From Terrimonas pollutisoli (lineage in GTDB: Bacteria > Bacteroidota > Bacteroidia > Chitinophagales > Chitinophagaceae), in the NCBI RefSeq assembly GCF_029360765.1, contig NZ_JARKNA010000013.1, forward strand, positions 86,600 through 150,599: a DNA stretch of 64,000 nt. The letters are read 5' to 3'. How positions within the stretch are numbered: position 1 is the first letter of the stretch; each line of letters opens with the position of its first letter. The notes below the pieces were generated by a model. It did no database searches. It was given only the letters and a program-made list of their open reading frames with translations, and was not told the DNA's origin. Shown piece by piece: positions 18,411 to 25,972 of this stretch. The position numbers were made by a program, and so were the translations under genes.

Positions 18411-18432
18411 GGTCAGCAAACTACGAGAATCC

Positions 18433-18460
18433 TTTGCACATTTTCAAATTTTCAAATTCG
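18433..18460. repeat. octamer repeat TTTGCACA-TTTTCAAA-TTTTCAAA-TTCG
   Basis: This short reiterated phrase lies in the gap between folA and the methyltransferase gene. It has the same reiterated-phrase style as the heptamer tracts in fmt and the rRNA methyltransferase gene. Confidence 0.6.
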
Positions 18461-18464
18461 CCAC

Positions 18465-18953
18465 TCATCTCTCCCACACCTGGAAAGAATAATTATATGC
18501 ATGCTTTGCATCGGCTTCATAATTTCTTTGACTCACCAATCTCCAAACCTTAGGATCTATCACCGGGAAAAAAGTATCTGCCTCAAATTCCGCATCTACC
18601 CTTGTCATATGAATGCGGTTGGCTTTGTCAAAAATGGAACGATAGATTTCACCGCCACCAATTACCATCACTTCTTTCACGTCCATTTCCCTGACCAGGA
18701 ACAATGCATCATTGAAATCTTTTACCGCAACTACGCCATCAGCCTTCCATCCATCTTGTTTGGTTAAAACGATATTTTTTCGGCCCGCCAGTGGTTTTCC
18801 CAGCGACTCAAATGTTTTTCTACCCATTACCACCGGCATTCCCCAGGTCACATTTTTAAAATACTTCATATCATTAGGTAAATGCCATAGCAACTGGTTG
18901 TTTTTACCAATAGCATTATTGTTGGCCACAGCGACTACAAGCGTTATAATCAT
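18465..18953 (-). CDS. folA: dihydrofolate reductase
   Basis: The protein reduces dihydrofolate to tetrahydrofolate with NADPH, recycling the cofactor oxidised by thymidylate synthase. At 162 residues it has normal length and diagnostic motifs: VVAVANNNAIGKNNQLLWHL with the substrate-contacting Trp/Leu, the acidic residue in LPNDMKYFK, VVMGRKTFESLGKPL for NADPH binding, and VMVIGGGEIY near residue 100. It is on the same strand as thyA but separated from it by a toxin-antitoxin gene pair, although thyA and folA are usually adjacent. Confidence 0.96.
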   Translation of the reverse strand: MIITLVVAVANNNAIGKNNQLLWHLPNDMKYFKNVTWGMPVVMGRKTFESLGKPLAGRKNIVLTKQDGWKADGVVAVKDFNDALFLVREMDVKEVMVIGGGEIYRSIFDKANRIHMTRVDAEFEADTFFPVIDPKVWRLVSQRNYEADAKHAYNYSFQVWER

Positions 18954-19022
18954 AACTTAATTTGCGACAAAGAGGCGCTTTATTTTCTGGTACTGGGTTA
19001 TTCCTTACTCTTCATTATTTGC

Positions 19023-19478
19023 CTATTCATTCGCCTCCTTTAATGCTTGTAATTCTAGTTCAGGGGACAAACGAAAATCTGTTTGTTTTATCTTTTCAAG
19101 AAATGGTTTAATTGATTGTATTATTCCATTCAATTTTGCTTTTACGATTATACCGATGGTACCGGTAAAAGCAATCCCAAGCTGTTCCGCAATTTTCCTT
19201 GCTTTGTAGTCGTCCAGAATTATTGTGCTATTCGGAATTTCAAGAGCCAATGCAATTGCGCTCGCCTCTCCTTTATCAATTTGCAATTCCAGGAGTTGTT
19301 GCTTGTGTTTATCTTTAACGGCTAGAATTTCCACCCACTCAGGGAGTGTATCACCATACTCAAATGCGATGTCCGGAGTCGTTACGATTTGTTTATAAAC
19401 TTTATGTAATAGTTCGAGTTCACCGATTTTGCTCAAAATAATAAAACAACTCGTGTCAGAAATAATTGTTTTAGGCAT
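19023..19478 (-). CDS. DUF3368 PIN-like domain protein, putative RNase toxin
   Basis: This 151-residue protein has the DUF3368 PIN-like pattern: an N-terminal IISDTSCFIILSKIG strand with Asp8, a central DKGEASAIALALE motif with the catalytic Glu, and IILDDYKARKIAEQLGI with a pair of acidic residues, followed by GTIGIIVKAK. The acidic residues would coordinate Mg2+ or Mn2+ for RNA cleavage. It overlaps the upstream UPF0175 gene by 8 bp, the standard layout of UPF0175/DUF3368 toxin-antitoxin modules. The acidic residues all appear present, so the toxin is probably functional. Confidence 0.87.
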   Translation of the reverse strand: MPKTIISDTSCFIILSKIGELELLHKVYKQIVTTPDIAFEYGDTLPEWVEILAVKDKHKQQLLELQIDKGEASAIALALEIPNSTIILDDYKARKIAEQLGIAFTGTIGIIVKAKLNGIIQSIKPFLEKIKQTDFRLSPELELQALKEANE

Positions 19479-19698
19479 TGGCTACATCTCTTGATAAGTC
19501 TGCTGCAGGAAAATTAAATATTGAGACATTATAACTTCCCAACAGTTCGGCAAATGCTCTTTTTGTCAATCCTGCAACTTCAGCGGCTTGTCCAAGCGAA
19601 AGTTTGCCTTGCTCGTAAAGACGTGTTGAAACAAGCAGAGCAAGATCTCTATTGTCCACATCCAGGTTATCCGGAACATTAAGCGTTAACGTTTTCAT
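19471..19698 (-). CDS. UPF0175 family antitoxin
   Basis: This 75-residue protein starts TLTLNVPDNLDV and carries the UPF0175 signature YEQGKLSLGQAAEVAGLTKRAFAELL, a helix-turn-helix-like segment near residues 30-55, then the C-terminal FNFPAADLSRDVANA tail that would wrap the partner. It is the first gene of the operon, 8 bp overlapping the DUF3368 gene. A perfect 7 bp-arm palindrome overlaps the predicted promoter, consistent with autorepression. It sits 81 bp after thyA. Confidence 0.88.
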   Translation of the reverse strand: MKTLTLNVPDNLDVDNRDLALLVSTRLYEQGKLSLGQAAEVAGLTKRAFAELLGSYNVSIFNFPAADLSRDVANA

Positions 19699-19702
19699 TG
19701 TT

Positions 19703-19738
19703 CAAATTTAACAAACTTTAAAAAGATATTCAATATCT
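19703..19738 (-). promoter_or_regulatory. promoter and palindromic operator of the UPF0175/DUF3368 operon
   Basis: On the minus strand the sequence has TTG, 20 bp, then TAAATTTG (19710-19703), a perfect match to TAnnTTTG. It is so close to the ATG at 19698 that the mRNA would have almost no leader. The palindrome AGATATT-C-AATATCT (19724-19738) covers the -33 element. Inference: the antitoxin or the complex binds it. Confidence 0.6.
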
Positions 19739-19779
19739 ACAGGTTGTTATACCGGTTACTCGCAAGTAGTCTCATTCAT

Positions 19780-20601
19780 TTACACTGCTACCGGTGCCTT
19801 TATCGCGGGGTGTGACTGGTAATTTTCGAGAGTGAAATCTTCAAATTTGAAATCAAAGATATTTTTTACAGCCGCATTTAATTTCATAGTTGGTAAAGGA
19901 AATGGCTGTCGGCTCAATTGTAGTTGCACCTGTTCTACATGATTGCTATAAATATGTACATCGCCAAAGGTATGGACGAATTCTCCCGGTTCTAAATCAC
20001 AAACCCGTGCAATCATCATGGTCAATAAAGCATAAGAAGCAATATTGAAAGGGACTCCGAGAAATACATCTGCGCTCCGTTGGTAAAGCTGACATGAAAG
20101 ACGGCTTTTTTGTTCCCCCTTTAGGGGGTTGGGGGGCATCACGTAAAACTGGAACATGTTGTGGCAAGGCATCAAAGCCATTTCAGGCAGATCAGCTACA
20201 TTCCAGGCACTGATAATCAGGCGCCGGCTGTCAGGATTCTTTTTTATTTGTGCAACCAGGTCGGTAACCTGGTCTATTACTTTACCATCTTTTCCTTCCC
20301 ATGACCGCCATTGTTTGCCATAGACAGGCCCCAGGTCTCCATTTGCATCCGCCCATTCATCCCAAATCCTTACTCCATGTTCCTTCAAATAAGCAATATT
20401 GGTATCGCCCTTTAGAAACCACAAGAGTTCATAGATAATACTCTTCAGGTGCACCTTTTTGGTGGTGACCAGTGGAAAGCCTTTTTGTAAATCAAATCGC
20501 ATTTGGTAGCCAAAACAGCTTTGTGTGCCAGTGCCGGTACGGTCAGTCTTATGAACCCCATTTTCCAAAATATGGCGAAGAAGATCGAGATATTGTTGCA
20601 T
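19780..20601 (-). CDS. thyA: thymidylate synthase (with short in-frame insertion)
   Basis: The protein converts dUMP to dTMP with methylene-THF. MQQYLDLLRHILENG is the family start, so the ATG at 20601 is used rather than the upstream open frame. The motifs TDRTGTGT, the catalytic Cys at residue 146 in LMPCHNMFQF, and CQLYQRSADVFLGVPFN with HIYSNH are all present. Relatives have FYV followed by about four residues and LSCQL; here 13 residues (MPPNPLKGEQKSR) separate them. The extra residues are encoded by a CCCCCT/AGGGGG palindrome. They fall in a surface turn between strands, so activity is probably kept. A TATCTTTG -7 element lies 4 nt upstream of the start. Confidence 0.95.
   Translation of the reverse strand: MQQYLDLLRHILENGVHKTDRTGTGTQSCFGYQMRFDLQKGFPLVTTKKVHLKSIIYELLWFLKGDTNIAYLKEHGVRIWDEWADANGDLGPVYGKQWRSWEGKDGKVIDQVTDLVAQIKKNPDSRRLIISAWNVADLPEMALMPCHNMFQFYVMPPNPLKGEQKSRLSCQLYQRSADVFLGVPFNIASYALLTMMIARVCDLEPGEFVHTFGDVHIYSNHVEQVQLQLSRQPFPLPTMKLNAAVKNIFDFKFEDFTLENYQSHPAIKAPVAV
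20115..20128. repeat. in-frame palindrome CCCCCT-TT-AGGGGG inside thyA
   Basis: Six-bp arms lie at 20115-20120 and 20123-20128, followed by TTGGGGGGC. On the coding strand the palindrome encodes the extra PPNPLKGE segment after FYVM. It is the same palindrome class as in the pnt spacers and the rRNA methyltransferase gene. Confidence 0.8.
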
Positions 20602-20605
20602 GCTG

Positions 20606-20613
20606 CAAAGATA
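20606..20613 (-). promoter_or_regulatory. -7 element of thyA
   Basis: TATCTTTG on the minus strand matches TAnnTTTG exactly and ends 4 nt before the thyA ATG, suggesting a near-leaderless transcript. No clear TTTG -33 box is present at the expected distance. Confidence 0.45.
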
Positions 20614-20692
20614 ACCATAGAGCCTTAGCCCGAACGCCACCAATCCGAAACTGTGGGGAATGTGTGAATTGGCGCAGCCAGGTCATAAAGAC

Positions 20693-20720
20693 AAAAAATG
20701 CCGGCTTTTATCAGCCGGCA
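20693..20720 (-). terminator. intrinsic terminator after the coiled-coil membrane protein gene
   Basis: On the minus strand, stem TGCCGGC (20720-20714) and GCCGGCA (20705-20699) with an 8 nt loop is followed by six T. It lies about 30 bp past the stop at 20749 and separates that gene from thyA. Confidence 0.85.
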
Positions 20721-20748
20721 ACTTATGTGGTTTTTCTATTAAACCCGT

Positions 20749-21960
20749 TTAATGAACGGCGATCTCCTCTGCTTCCCTGTTTACATATTCGGGACGCAAG
20801 GCAATTACCGGAGATTGACTGTTTTCTTCTTCCACAATCAGGGAAATATCATTATAAAGACGTTGGAGGGTTTGACGTTGTGCTGTGTACCTTTGTTCGG
20901 TAGCCTGCAGCCTGGCCTGTTCATTGACCAGTTGTTCCTGCAAACCGGCAATAATTCCTTTTGACTCATTAACAAATTCATTTTGCCTTTCATATTTTTC
21001 TTTCGACTCGTGCAGGGTATTTTCAAGCCAGGTAATATGATCCAGCTTTGAAGCCAGCAATTCCTGCCTTTCTGCCAGTTGCTCTTCCTTGCCGGTTAGC
21101 ATGACCTGTAATTTCTCAGTTTCTTCTTTCTTTTGCTGAAACTCCCTTGTCAAAGTTTCAAGTTTCTGCACATCTTCTTCATGCAAATTTTTCAAGTCAT
21201 TTATCTCGGTATGAAGTTGCTTTTTTTGATACTCGTCAAGGTGGTTGGCTTTAATGCGCTGCTCTAATTGGTTCTGCAAAAACTCAATCTGTAATTTTTT
21301 CTCCTGCAATACTTCCCTGATGTATTCCTGCTCCGCTACTTTTTCTTTCAATTGGCTATTTTCTTCTTTCCACTTGCTTAATATGGATTGTTCTTCCTCA
21401 GCACCCGCTGACCGAAGCTTTAGCTGCTCAGATAAGGATTCGTTCTCTTCTTCCAAACTGGTATAAGCCTGGTTCATTTGTTGAAGCCTGGCCAGTAGCT
21501 CTTCCTTTTCCTGGCTATAGCGATCGGATATTCGCTGAATCTCTTCCTGCATTTGCTGTGGCATTTGTTCATAGGGATGTTCCATATCAATTGAATTTTT
21601 GTTTGAAAAATTTATGACTGCATAACTGGCAAGCCCAGCATATTTTACTTCCAGCTTTTCGAAATCATGACGCAGCGCAGTATACCGTGCGTGGTTGTAG
21701 GATAGCCGTTTTTTGTATTCACTTATTAAAGGAGAGTGGTCAAAACAAACAAATTCACCATCACCTTTCGTGTAACCAACTAATTCAGGTGATGCTGACA
21801 GAAGTTTCTCTTCTTCGTCAGCAGCAATTTCTTTTTTCCTTTTTTTATGATGAAGATAAATAGTAACTAACGCCGTTACTAAAAAGGCAGGAATGACGAT
21901 CCAGCAAAGTATTTGAAAAAAGTGCACGAAATCAAAAGACGACCCAGTGGCTAACAACAT
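20749..21960 (-). CDS. membrane-anchored coiled-coil protein
   Basis: One transmembrane helix lies near the N-terminus (FFQILCWIVIPAFLVTALVTIYL, about residues 14-36), followed by a basic KKRKK stop-transfer. After a roughly 100-residue linker, residues about 135-385 form a long coiled coil very rich in Glu, Gln, Leu and Lys (EEIQRISDRYSQEKEELLARL onward). The ATG at 21960 is chosen over the TTG at 21966. The layout, single anchor plus cytoplasmic rod, resembles envelope-spacing or cytoskeletal scaffold proteins, but no family is recognised. It is a single-gene transcript bounded by a terminator. Confidence 0.75.
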   Translation of the reverse strand: MLLATGSSFDFVHFFQILCWIVIPAFLVTALVTIYLHHKKRKKEIAADEEEKLLSASPELVGYTKGDGEFVCFDHSPLISEYKKRLSYNHARYTALRHDFEKLEVKYAGLASYAVINFSNKNSIDMEHPYEQMPQQMQEEIQRISDRYSQEKEELLARLQQMNQAYTSLEEENESLSEQLKLRSAGAEEEQSILSKWKEENSQLKEKVAEQEYIREVLQEKKLQIEFLQNQLEQRIKANHLDEYQKKQLHTEINDLKNLHEEDVQKLETLTREFQQKKEETEKLQVMLTGKEEQLAERQELLASKLDHITWLENTLHESKEKYERQNEFVNESKGIIAGLQEQLVNEQARLQATEQRYTAQRQTLQRLYNDISLIVEEENSQSPVIALRPEYVNREAEEIAVH

Positions 21961-22229
21961 TCTCAAAAAAAGTTTTGCGTAAAGTTTTTACATACCCTGG
22001 TTTAAAAGGATCAGACAATAATTGTTTGCGCAGGAATCGAGGTGGGAATTCCAAACAGTAACTATATCAACAATCCTTAAGTAAACATCCGGAAGAAAGG
22101 ATAACTAAAAATGGTTGATTTATTCGCCAGGATTATTTCAAGAATAGTACCAAAAGAAGTTAAAATTTGTCAATAGCGGGGATTATTATACACATTTTTA
22201 AACTACGTAATAAGTCTTCTTACTAAAAT

Positions 22230-23420
22230 TTATTGATAGACCCTGATGTAATCTACAATCAACCACTGGGGAAATGATGTGGTTGCATCCGGGCTGCCGG
22301 GCCAGTTGCCACCTACAGCAAGGTTGACAATAAAATAAAAATCTTCATTAAATGGATAAGTAGTTCCTGCCTGCAGATCTGATTTGTTTGCTGTTGAAAA
22401 AAGATTACCATCTAAAAACCATTTTAGCTGATCTTGTTTCCATTCGAGTGAATAAACATGAAATTCATCATGCAAAGTTCCTGACGATAAAGCTGTGTTA
22501 CGATTGTATTGAATACTTCCGGGTCCCGGACCATAGTGTAATGTGCCATGTGTTCTGCCCGGATCGTGCCCGACCATTTCCATAATATCGATTTCACCAC
22601 TGCGTGGCCATCCACCATATGTGTTGGCCTGCGGCAACATCCAGAAAGCCGGCCATATGCCCTTGCCAATTGGCAACTTTGCTCTTATATCTATACGGCC
22701 ATACTTAAATGTTTTTTTTCCTGCAGTCAATATTTTTGATGAAGTATAACTTTTGCCAGCAAAGTTTTCTTTTCTTGCTTCGATGATTAATTTTCCATCC
22801 TGGAAAAAAATATTCTGCGGTCTGTCGGTATAGTATTCCAGTTCATTATTTCCCCAGCCACATATATTGGGACATCCGTCACCGTTTTGATGCGTCCATG
22901 CATTTGCATCCAGTGTACCCGTATTAAATTCATCGGCCCATGACAAGCTATAGCCTGCATAACTTGTTGGCGCATCATACCCGGCGTTGGAGAAATAAAT
23001 TTTTATATCATCATTGACAATTACAACAGGTGCTGTATGTTGTTGGATGGTGGCATTAGTTGCGCCGGTCAGCATCATAGTAAGCGTCTCATCATCTTCT
23101 TTTATCTCATCGGCAATCACAGACAGGGTAATCTTTTTTTGTGTTTCATTGGGCTGAAAGGTAACCGCTTGATTTGTTACTGCAGTAAAGTCTTCGCCGG
23201 CTTTGGCTGATCCTTCCAGTGTTGAATAAGTAACGGTGACGGCTTGTGAAATGGCATTGGAAAGGGATAATGTAAATTCAAACGCTGAAGCACCACTATT
23301 GCCCTCAGGCAAACTAATGCCATTAATACTCACCACCGGCACTGGCTCGTCAGCTTTGCCACCACTTTTACTACAAGCTATTACTGTGATCAAAGAAAAT
23401 AACGAAAGATACTTTTTCAT
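22230..23420 (-). CDS. GH16 endo-beta-glucanase lipoprotein with Calx-beta domain
   Basis: This is a secreted lipoprotein: MKKYLSLFSLITVIAC with the lipobox Cys at residue 16. Residues about 30-135 are a Calx-beta-like domain (EGNSGASAFEFTLSLS, VTVTYSTLEGSAKAGEDF, DEIKEDDETLTM). Residues about 155-396 are a GH16 jelly roll with the catalytic motif E276-I-D278-I-M-E281; E276 is the nucleophile and E281 the acid/base by family precedent. WGNNELEYYTDRPQN, GIWPAFWML and the C-terminal DYIRVYQ are typical of laminarinase-type beta-1,3-glucanases. It closes the ECF-FecR-SusC-SusD-PKD locus and is the only hydrolase there. The alternative upstream start at 23456 would spoil the signal peptide. Confidence 0.93.
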   Translation of the reverse strand: MKKYLSLFSLITVIACSKSGGKADEPVPVVSINGISLPEGNSGASAFEFTLSLSNAISQAVTVTYSTLEGSAKAGEDFTAVTNQAVTFQPNETQKKITLSVIADEIKEDDETLTMMLTGATNATIQQHTAPVVIVNDDIKIYFSNAGYDAPTSYAGYSLSWADEFNTGTLDANAWTHQNGDGCPNICGWGNNELEYYTDRPQNIFFQDGKLIIEARKENFAGKSYTSSKILTAGKKTFKYGRIDIRAKLPIGKGIWPAFWMLPQANTYGGWPRSGEIDIMEMVGHDPGRTHGTLHYGPGPGSIQYNRNTALSSGTLHDEFHVYSLEWKQDQLKWFLDGNLFSTANKSDLQAGTTYPFNEDFYFIVNLAVGGNWPGSPDATTSFPQWLIVDYIRVYQ

Positions 23421-23505
23421 CCCAATGCTTTTATTCATTAAACAAAGTGGAAGCATCCGACCTTGAAAGGTAAATGCGTTCCACTTGCGATTGCCTACAT
23501 TAAAA

Positions 23506-24399
23506 CTAATTTATTGCCGCATAGGTAAACCTCCAGGCACCCCATCCATAATCCAATTTTAAAACCAGGCGGCTTGCAGTGATAGAAACAATATCATAGG
23601 TAACGCTGGCTGCCGGAGTCGCCAATGCTGCATCAGGCGGAGTACCTGCTTTGTACAATCCTAAATGGGCGCCTTTACCGATTATTTTTAATTTGTTCCC
23701 AGTTACTTCAAAAGTGAAGTTGCCATCTTTCACCCAGTCCTGAAACTGCGACGGAATATCTCCGTTTGCATAGCAGTCTACTGCTGGCATTCCAGACGGA
23801 TGCGGATTCCCGCCTTCTTCGTCTACATAAAAATCGCCCTTGCTATCATACGCTACAGTGCTGCCTGTTTTATTGAATGTGTACTCATCATTAAACAAAC
23901 AGGACCTTGATGTAAGCTCTCCCACCCCATTTTGCCACCAGGTGGTGTTTGCATCCGGGCCAATCCACAAGGCACCAGCCTCAGAAGCCAGTTTCCACTT
24001 CCGGCTACTATTTCCCGTCAATAGTTTGAAAGGAGTTTGTGCAGCCGGATCGTCCTGTGCCACGGTTATCGTTTGAGAAGCTGTATCAGTGCCGCTATGA
24101 CCAAATGCAAACAACTTTAGCGTATAAGTGCCTTTGTCAGCAAAGTAAGCCGTATCAACGCTTTTACCCGTTTTAAATCCTCTTCCATCCGCTTTATCCC
24201 AGTCATAACGAAATGTATGTTGAGAAGTGCTGGTCAAAAGATATTTATTGGTTTGCCCTGCAATGGGTGTTATGCTGAATGAAGCGGTTGGCTTTGGCTC
24301 CAGGTCCCTTACATCGTATTCGCAGGATGAAAGAAGAATACTGCTGCCAAGTATAAGTGTTGTAATTAAATGGCATGGCTGGTCAATTAACTTTCGCAT
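23506..24399 (-). CDS. PKD-domain lipoprotein of the beta-glucan locus
   Basis: The lipobox SSC lies near residue 25 (LILGSSILLSSC). Residues about 37-115 form a PKD-like fold (ASFSITPIAG, FRYDWDKADGRGF, DKGTYTLKLFAFGHSG). The rest (NSSRKWKLASEAGALWIGP to WRFTYAAIN) is a lipocalin-like beta domain seen in Bacteroidota PUL accessory proteins. SusC-SusD-PKD-GH16 order is characteristic of laminarin loci in Flavobacteriia, where the PKD lipoprotein is thought to bind glucan at the cell surface. It starts 40 bp after SusD and is presumably in the same operon. Confidence 0.82.
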   Translation of the reverse strand: MRKLIDQPCHLITTLILGSSILLSSCEYDVRDLEPKPTASFSITPIAGQTNKYLLTSTSQHTFRYDWDKADGRGFKTGKSVDTAYFADKGTYTLKLFAFGHSGTDTASQTITVAQDDPAAQTPFKLLTGNSSRKWKLASEAGALWIGPDANTTWWQNGVGELTSRSCLFNDEYTFNKTGSTVAYDSKGDFYVDEEGGNPHPSGMPAVDCYANGDIPSQFQDWVKDGNFTFEVTGNKLKIIGKGAHLGLYKAGTPPDAALATPAASVTYDIVSITASRLVLKLDYGWGAWRFTYAAIN

Positions 24400-24439
24400 A
24401 TCAAAAAGTTTAATTGTTAGATGATGTTTTGTTCAATCG

Positions 24440-25954
24440 TTAGTAGTTGGGATTTTGAGGCAGTGCTGCTGTATTTACATCAAAATCAGGAATAGGTAAC
24501 ACACTGTGTTTTGATTGTTGATAACCTAATCCTTTTAACTCCTGGTCAGCCAATCCCCAACGTACCAGGTCAAGATAGCGATAGCCTTCAAAAGCCAGCT
24601 CGAGTTGTCTTTCTTTTACGATCGAATCAAATAAAGCCGTACCGGATGCACTCACATCAGCAAGACCCGCCCGTTGCCTGATAAGATTTAAATAGCCTCT
24701 TGCTTTAGCATCGTTATTCGATTTATTAAATGCTTCAGCTGCCATTAACAAAACATCGGCATAGCGAATCTGGCGCCAGTTGGTACCATAATTCAACTCG
24801 CTGATAGGTCCACCGGTTTGCGAACCATAAGAGCCGTATTTTCTTTGGAAGAAACCTTCGTAATCGTAAGCAGTCGGATTGCTCCAGTTGCCGCCGGCAG
24901 CTACCAATTCCGCCTGCGACATGATAGATTGTTTTCTCCTGTCTGCATCACCGGCTGCAACAAACGCATCCCATAATTTTTGTTTAGGTAAATTAAAACC
25001 CCAACCTGCAATAAGTGAATCAGAAGGAGCTTTGGTATAATAGTCGCCTCTCGGCCCCATCAGCTGAACATGGATATTGCTTTCAGGAGCAGCGCCCCAG
25101 GGAAAATTACCCCAGTCATAGCTGCGACCGTTTGTATAAGAGATTTCGAATAATGATTCGGCACCAAATTCATAGGCCCTGGAAAATGCAGCTCCTACAG
25201 ACGGCGCCAGTGAATATTGATTGGAAGTGATCACCGCTTCAAATTGGGCACCTGCTTCAACCCATTTTTGCTGATACAAATAAGCTTTGCCTAACAATGC
25301 CTGGGCTGATCCTTTTGAAACCCTGAATACATCTGCCCCGGCATAAGCAGACTTTAATGGTAGATCTGCTATTGCTTCTGTCAGGTCTTTTTGAATTTGA
25401 GCATACACCTCTGCCTTTGGTTTACGACCAGTGCTGGTGTATTGTGCAGGTGGGATATCATCTAATACCAGCGGCACATCACCCCACAAAGAAACCAGTT
25501 CAAAATAATTATAGGCCCGTAAAAATTTTGCTTCTGCAATTAATCGTTTGCGCAGGTCCGTTTCAGGAAGCACTTTATTAATTACCTTATTAGCACGGTA
25601 GATGGTGAAATAAGACATTCTCCATGCCTCTCTTACTTTATCATTGGTAGCATCAAAATTATAATTGTCCAATGTTTGGTAGCCAGGCTGATCACCGGCA
25701 TCACTGCCACCGGCATTGCTTTCGTCCGATAACAAAACTTTTATCATGTATAAACTACCCCAGCTGCTGTTATAATGAGCCTGCATCATATCATAGGTAG
25801 CAGTTACAGCCTGTGTGGCATCCTGGTCCGTTTTATAAAAATCCTGTTCGGCAAATGCACCCGGCACTTCCTGCTCTAAAAATTTTTTACAACTGCTTGT
25901 CATCAGCAAAGCAGAAAAACAAACTATTGATGTTTTTATTAATAAACTTTTCAT
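24440..25954 (-). CDS. SusD/RagB family glycan-binding lipoprotein
   Basis: The signal peptide MKSLLIKTSIVCFSALLMTSSC has the lipobox Cys at 22, followed by KKFLEQEVPGAF, a common SusD start. The helical TPR-like scaffold (FLRAYNYFELVSLWGDVPLV) and the C-terminal RYADVLLMAAEAFNKS and LAFEGYRYLDLVRWG motifs are classic. SusD sits on the SusC barrel as a lid and captures oligosaccharide. It lies 18 bp after susC and precedes the PKD lipoprotein. Substrate is inferred from the GH16 neighbour: mixed-linkage or beta-1,3-glucan. Confidence 0.95.
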   Translation of the reverse strand: MKSLLIKTSIVCFSALLMTSSCKKFLEQEVPGAFAEQDFYKTDQDATQAVTATYDMMQAHYNSSWGSLYMIKVLLSDESNAGGSDAGDQPGYQTLDNYNFDATNDKVREAWRMSYFTIYRANKVINKVLPETDLRKRLIAEAKFLRAYNYFELVSLWGDVPLVLDDIPPAQYTSTGRKPKAEVYAQIQKDLTEAIADLPLKSAYAGADVFRVSKGSAQALLGKAYLYQQKWVEAGAQFEAVITSNQYSLAPSVGAAFSRAYEFGAESLFEISYTNGRSYDWGNFPWGAAPESNIHVQLMGPRGDYYTKAPSDSLIAGWGFNLPKQKLWDAFVAAGDADRRKQSIMSQAELVAAGGNWSNPTAYDYEGFFQRKYGSYGSQTGGPISELNYGTNWRQIRYADVLLMAAEAFNKSNNDAKARGYLNLIRQRAGLADVSASGTALFDSIVKERQLELAFEGYRYLDLVRWGLADQELKGLGYQQSKHSVLPIPDFDVNTAALPQNPNY

Positions 25955-25972
25955 TAGTAATTTCTTTAACGG

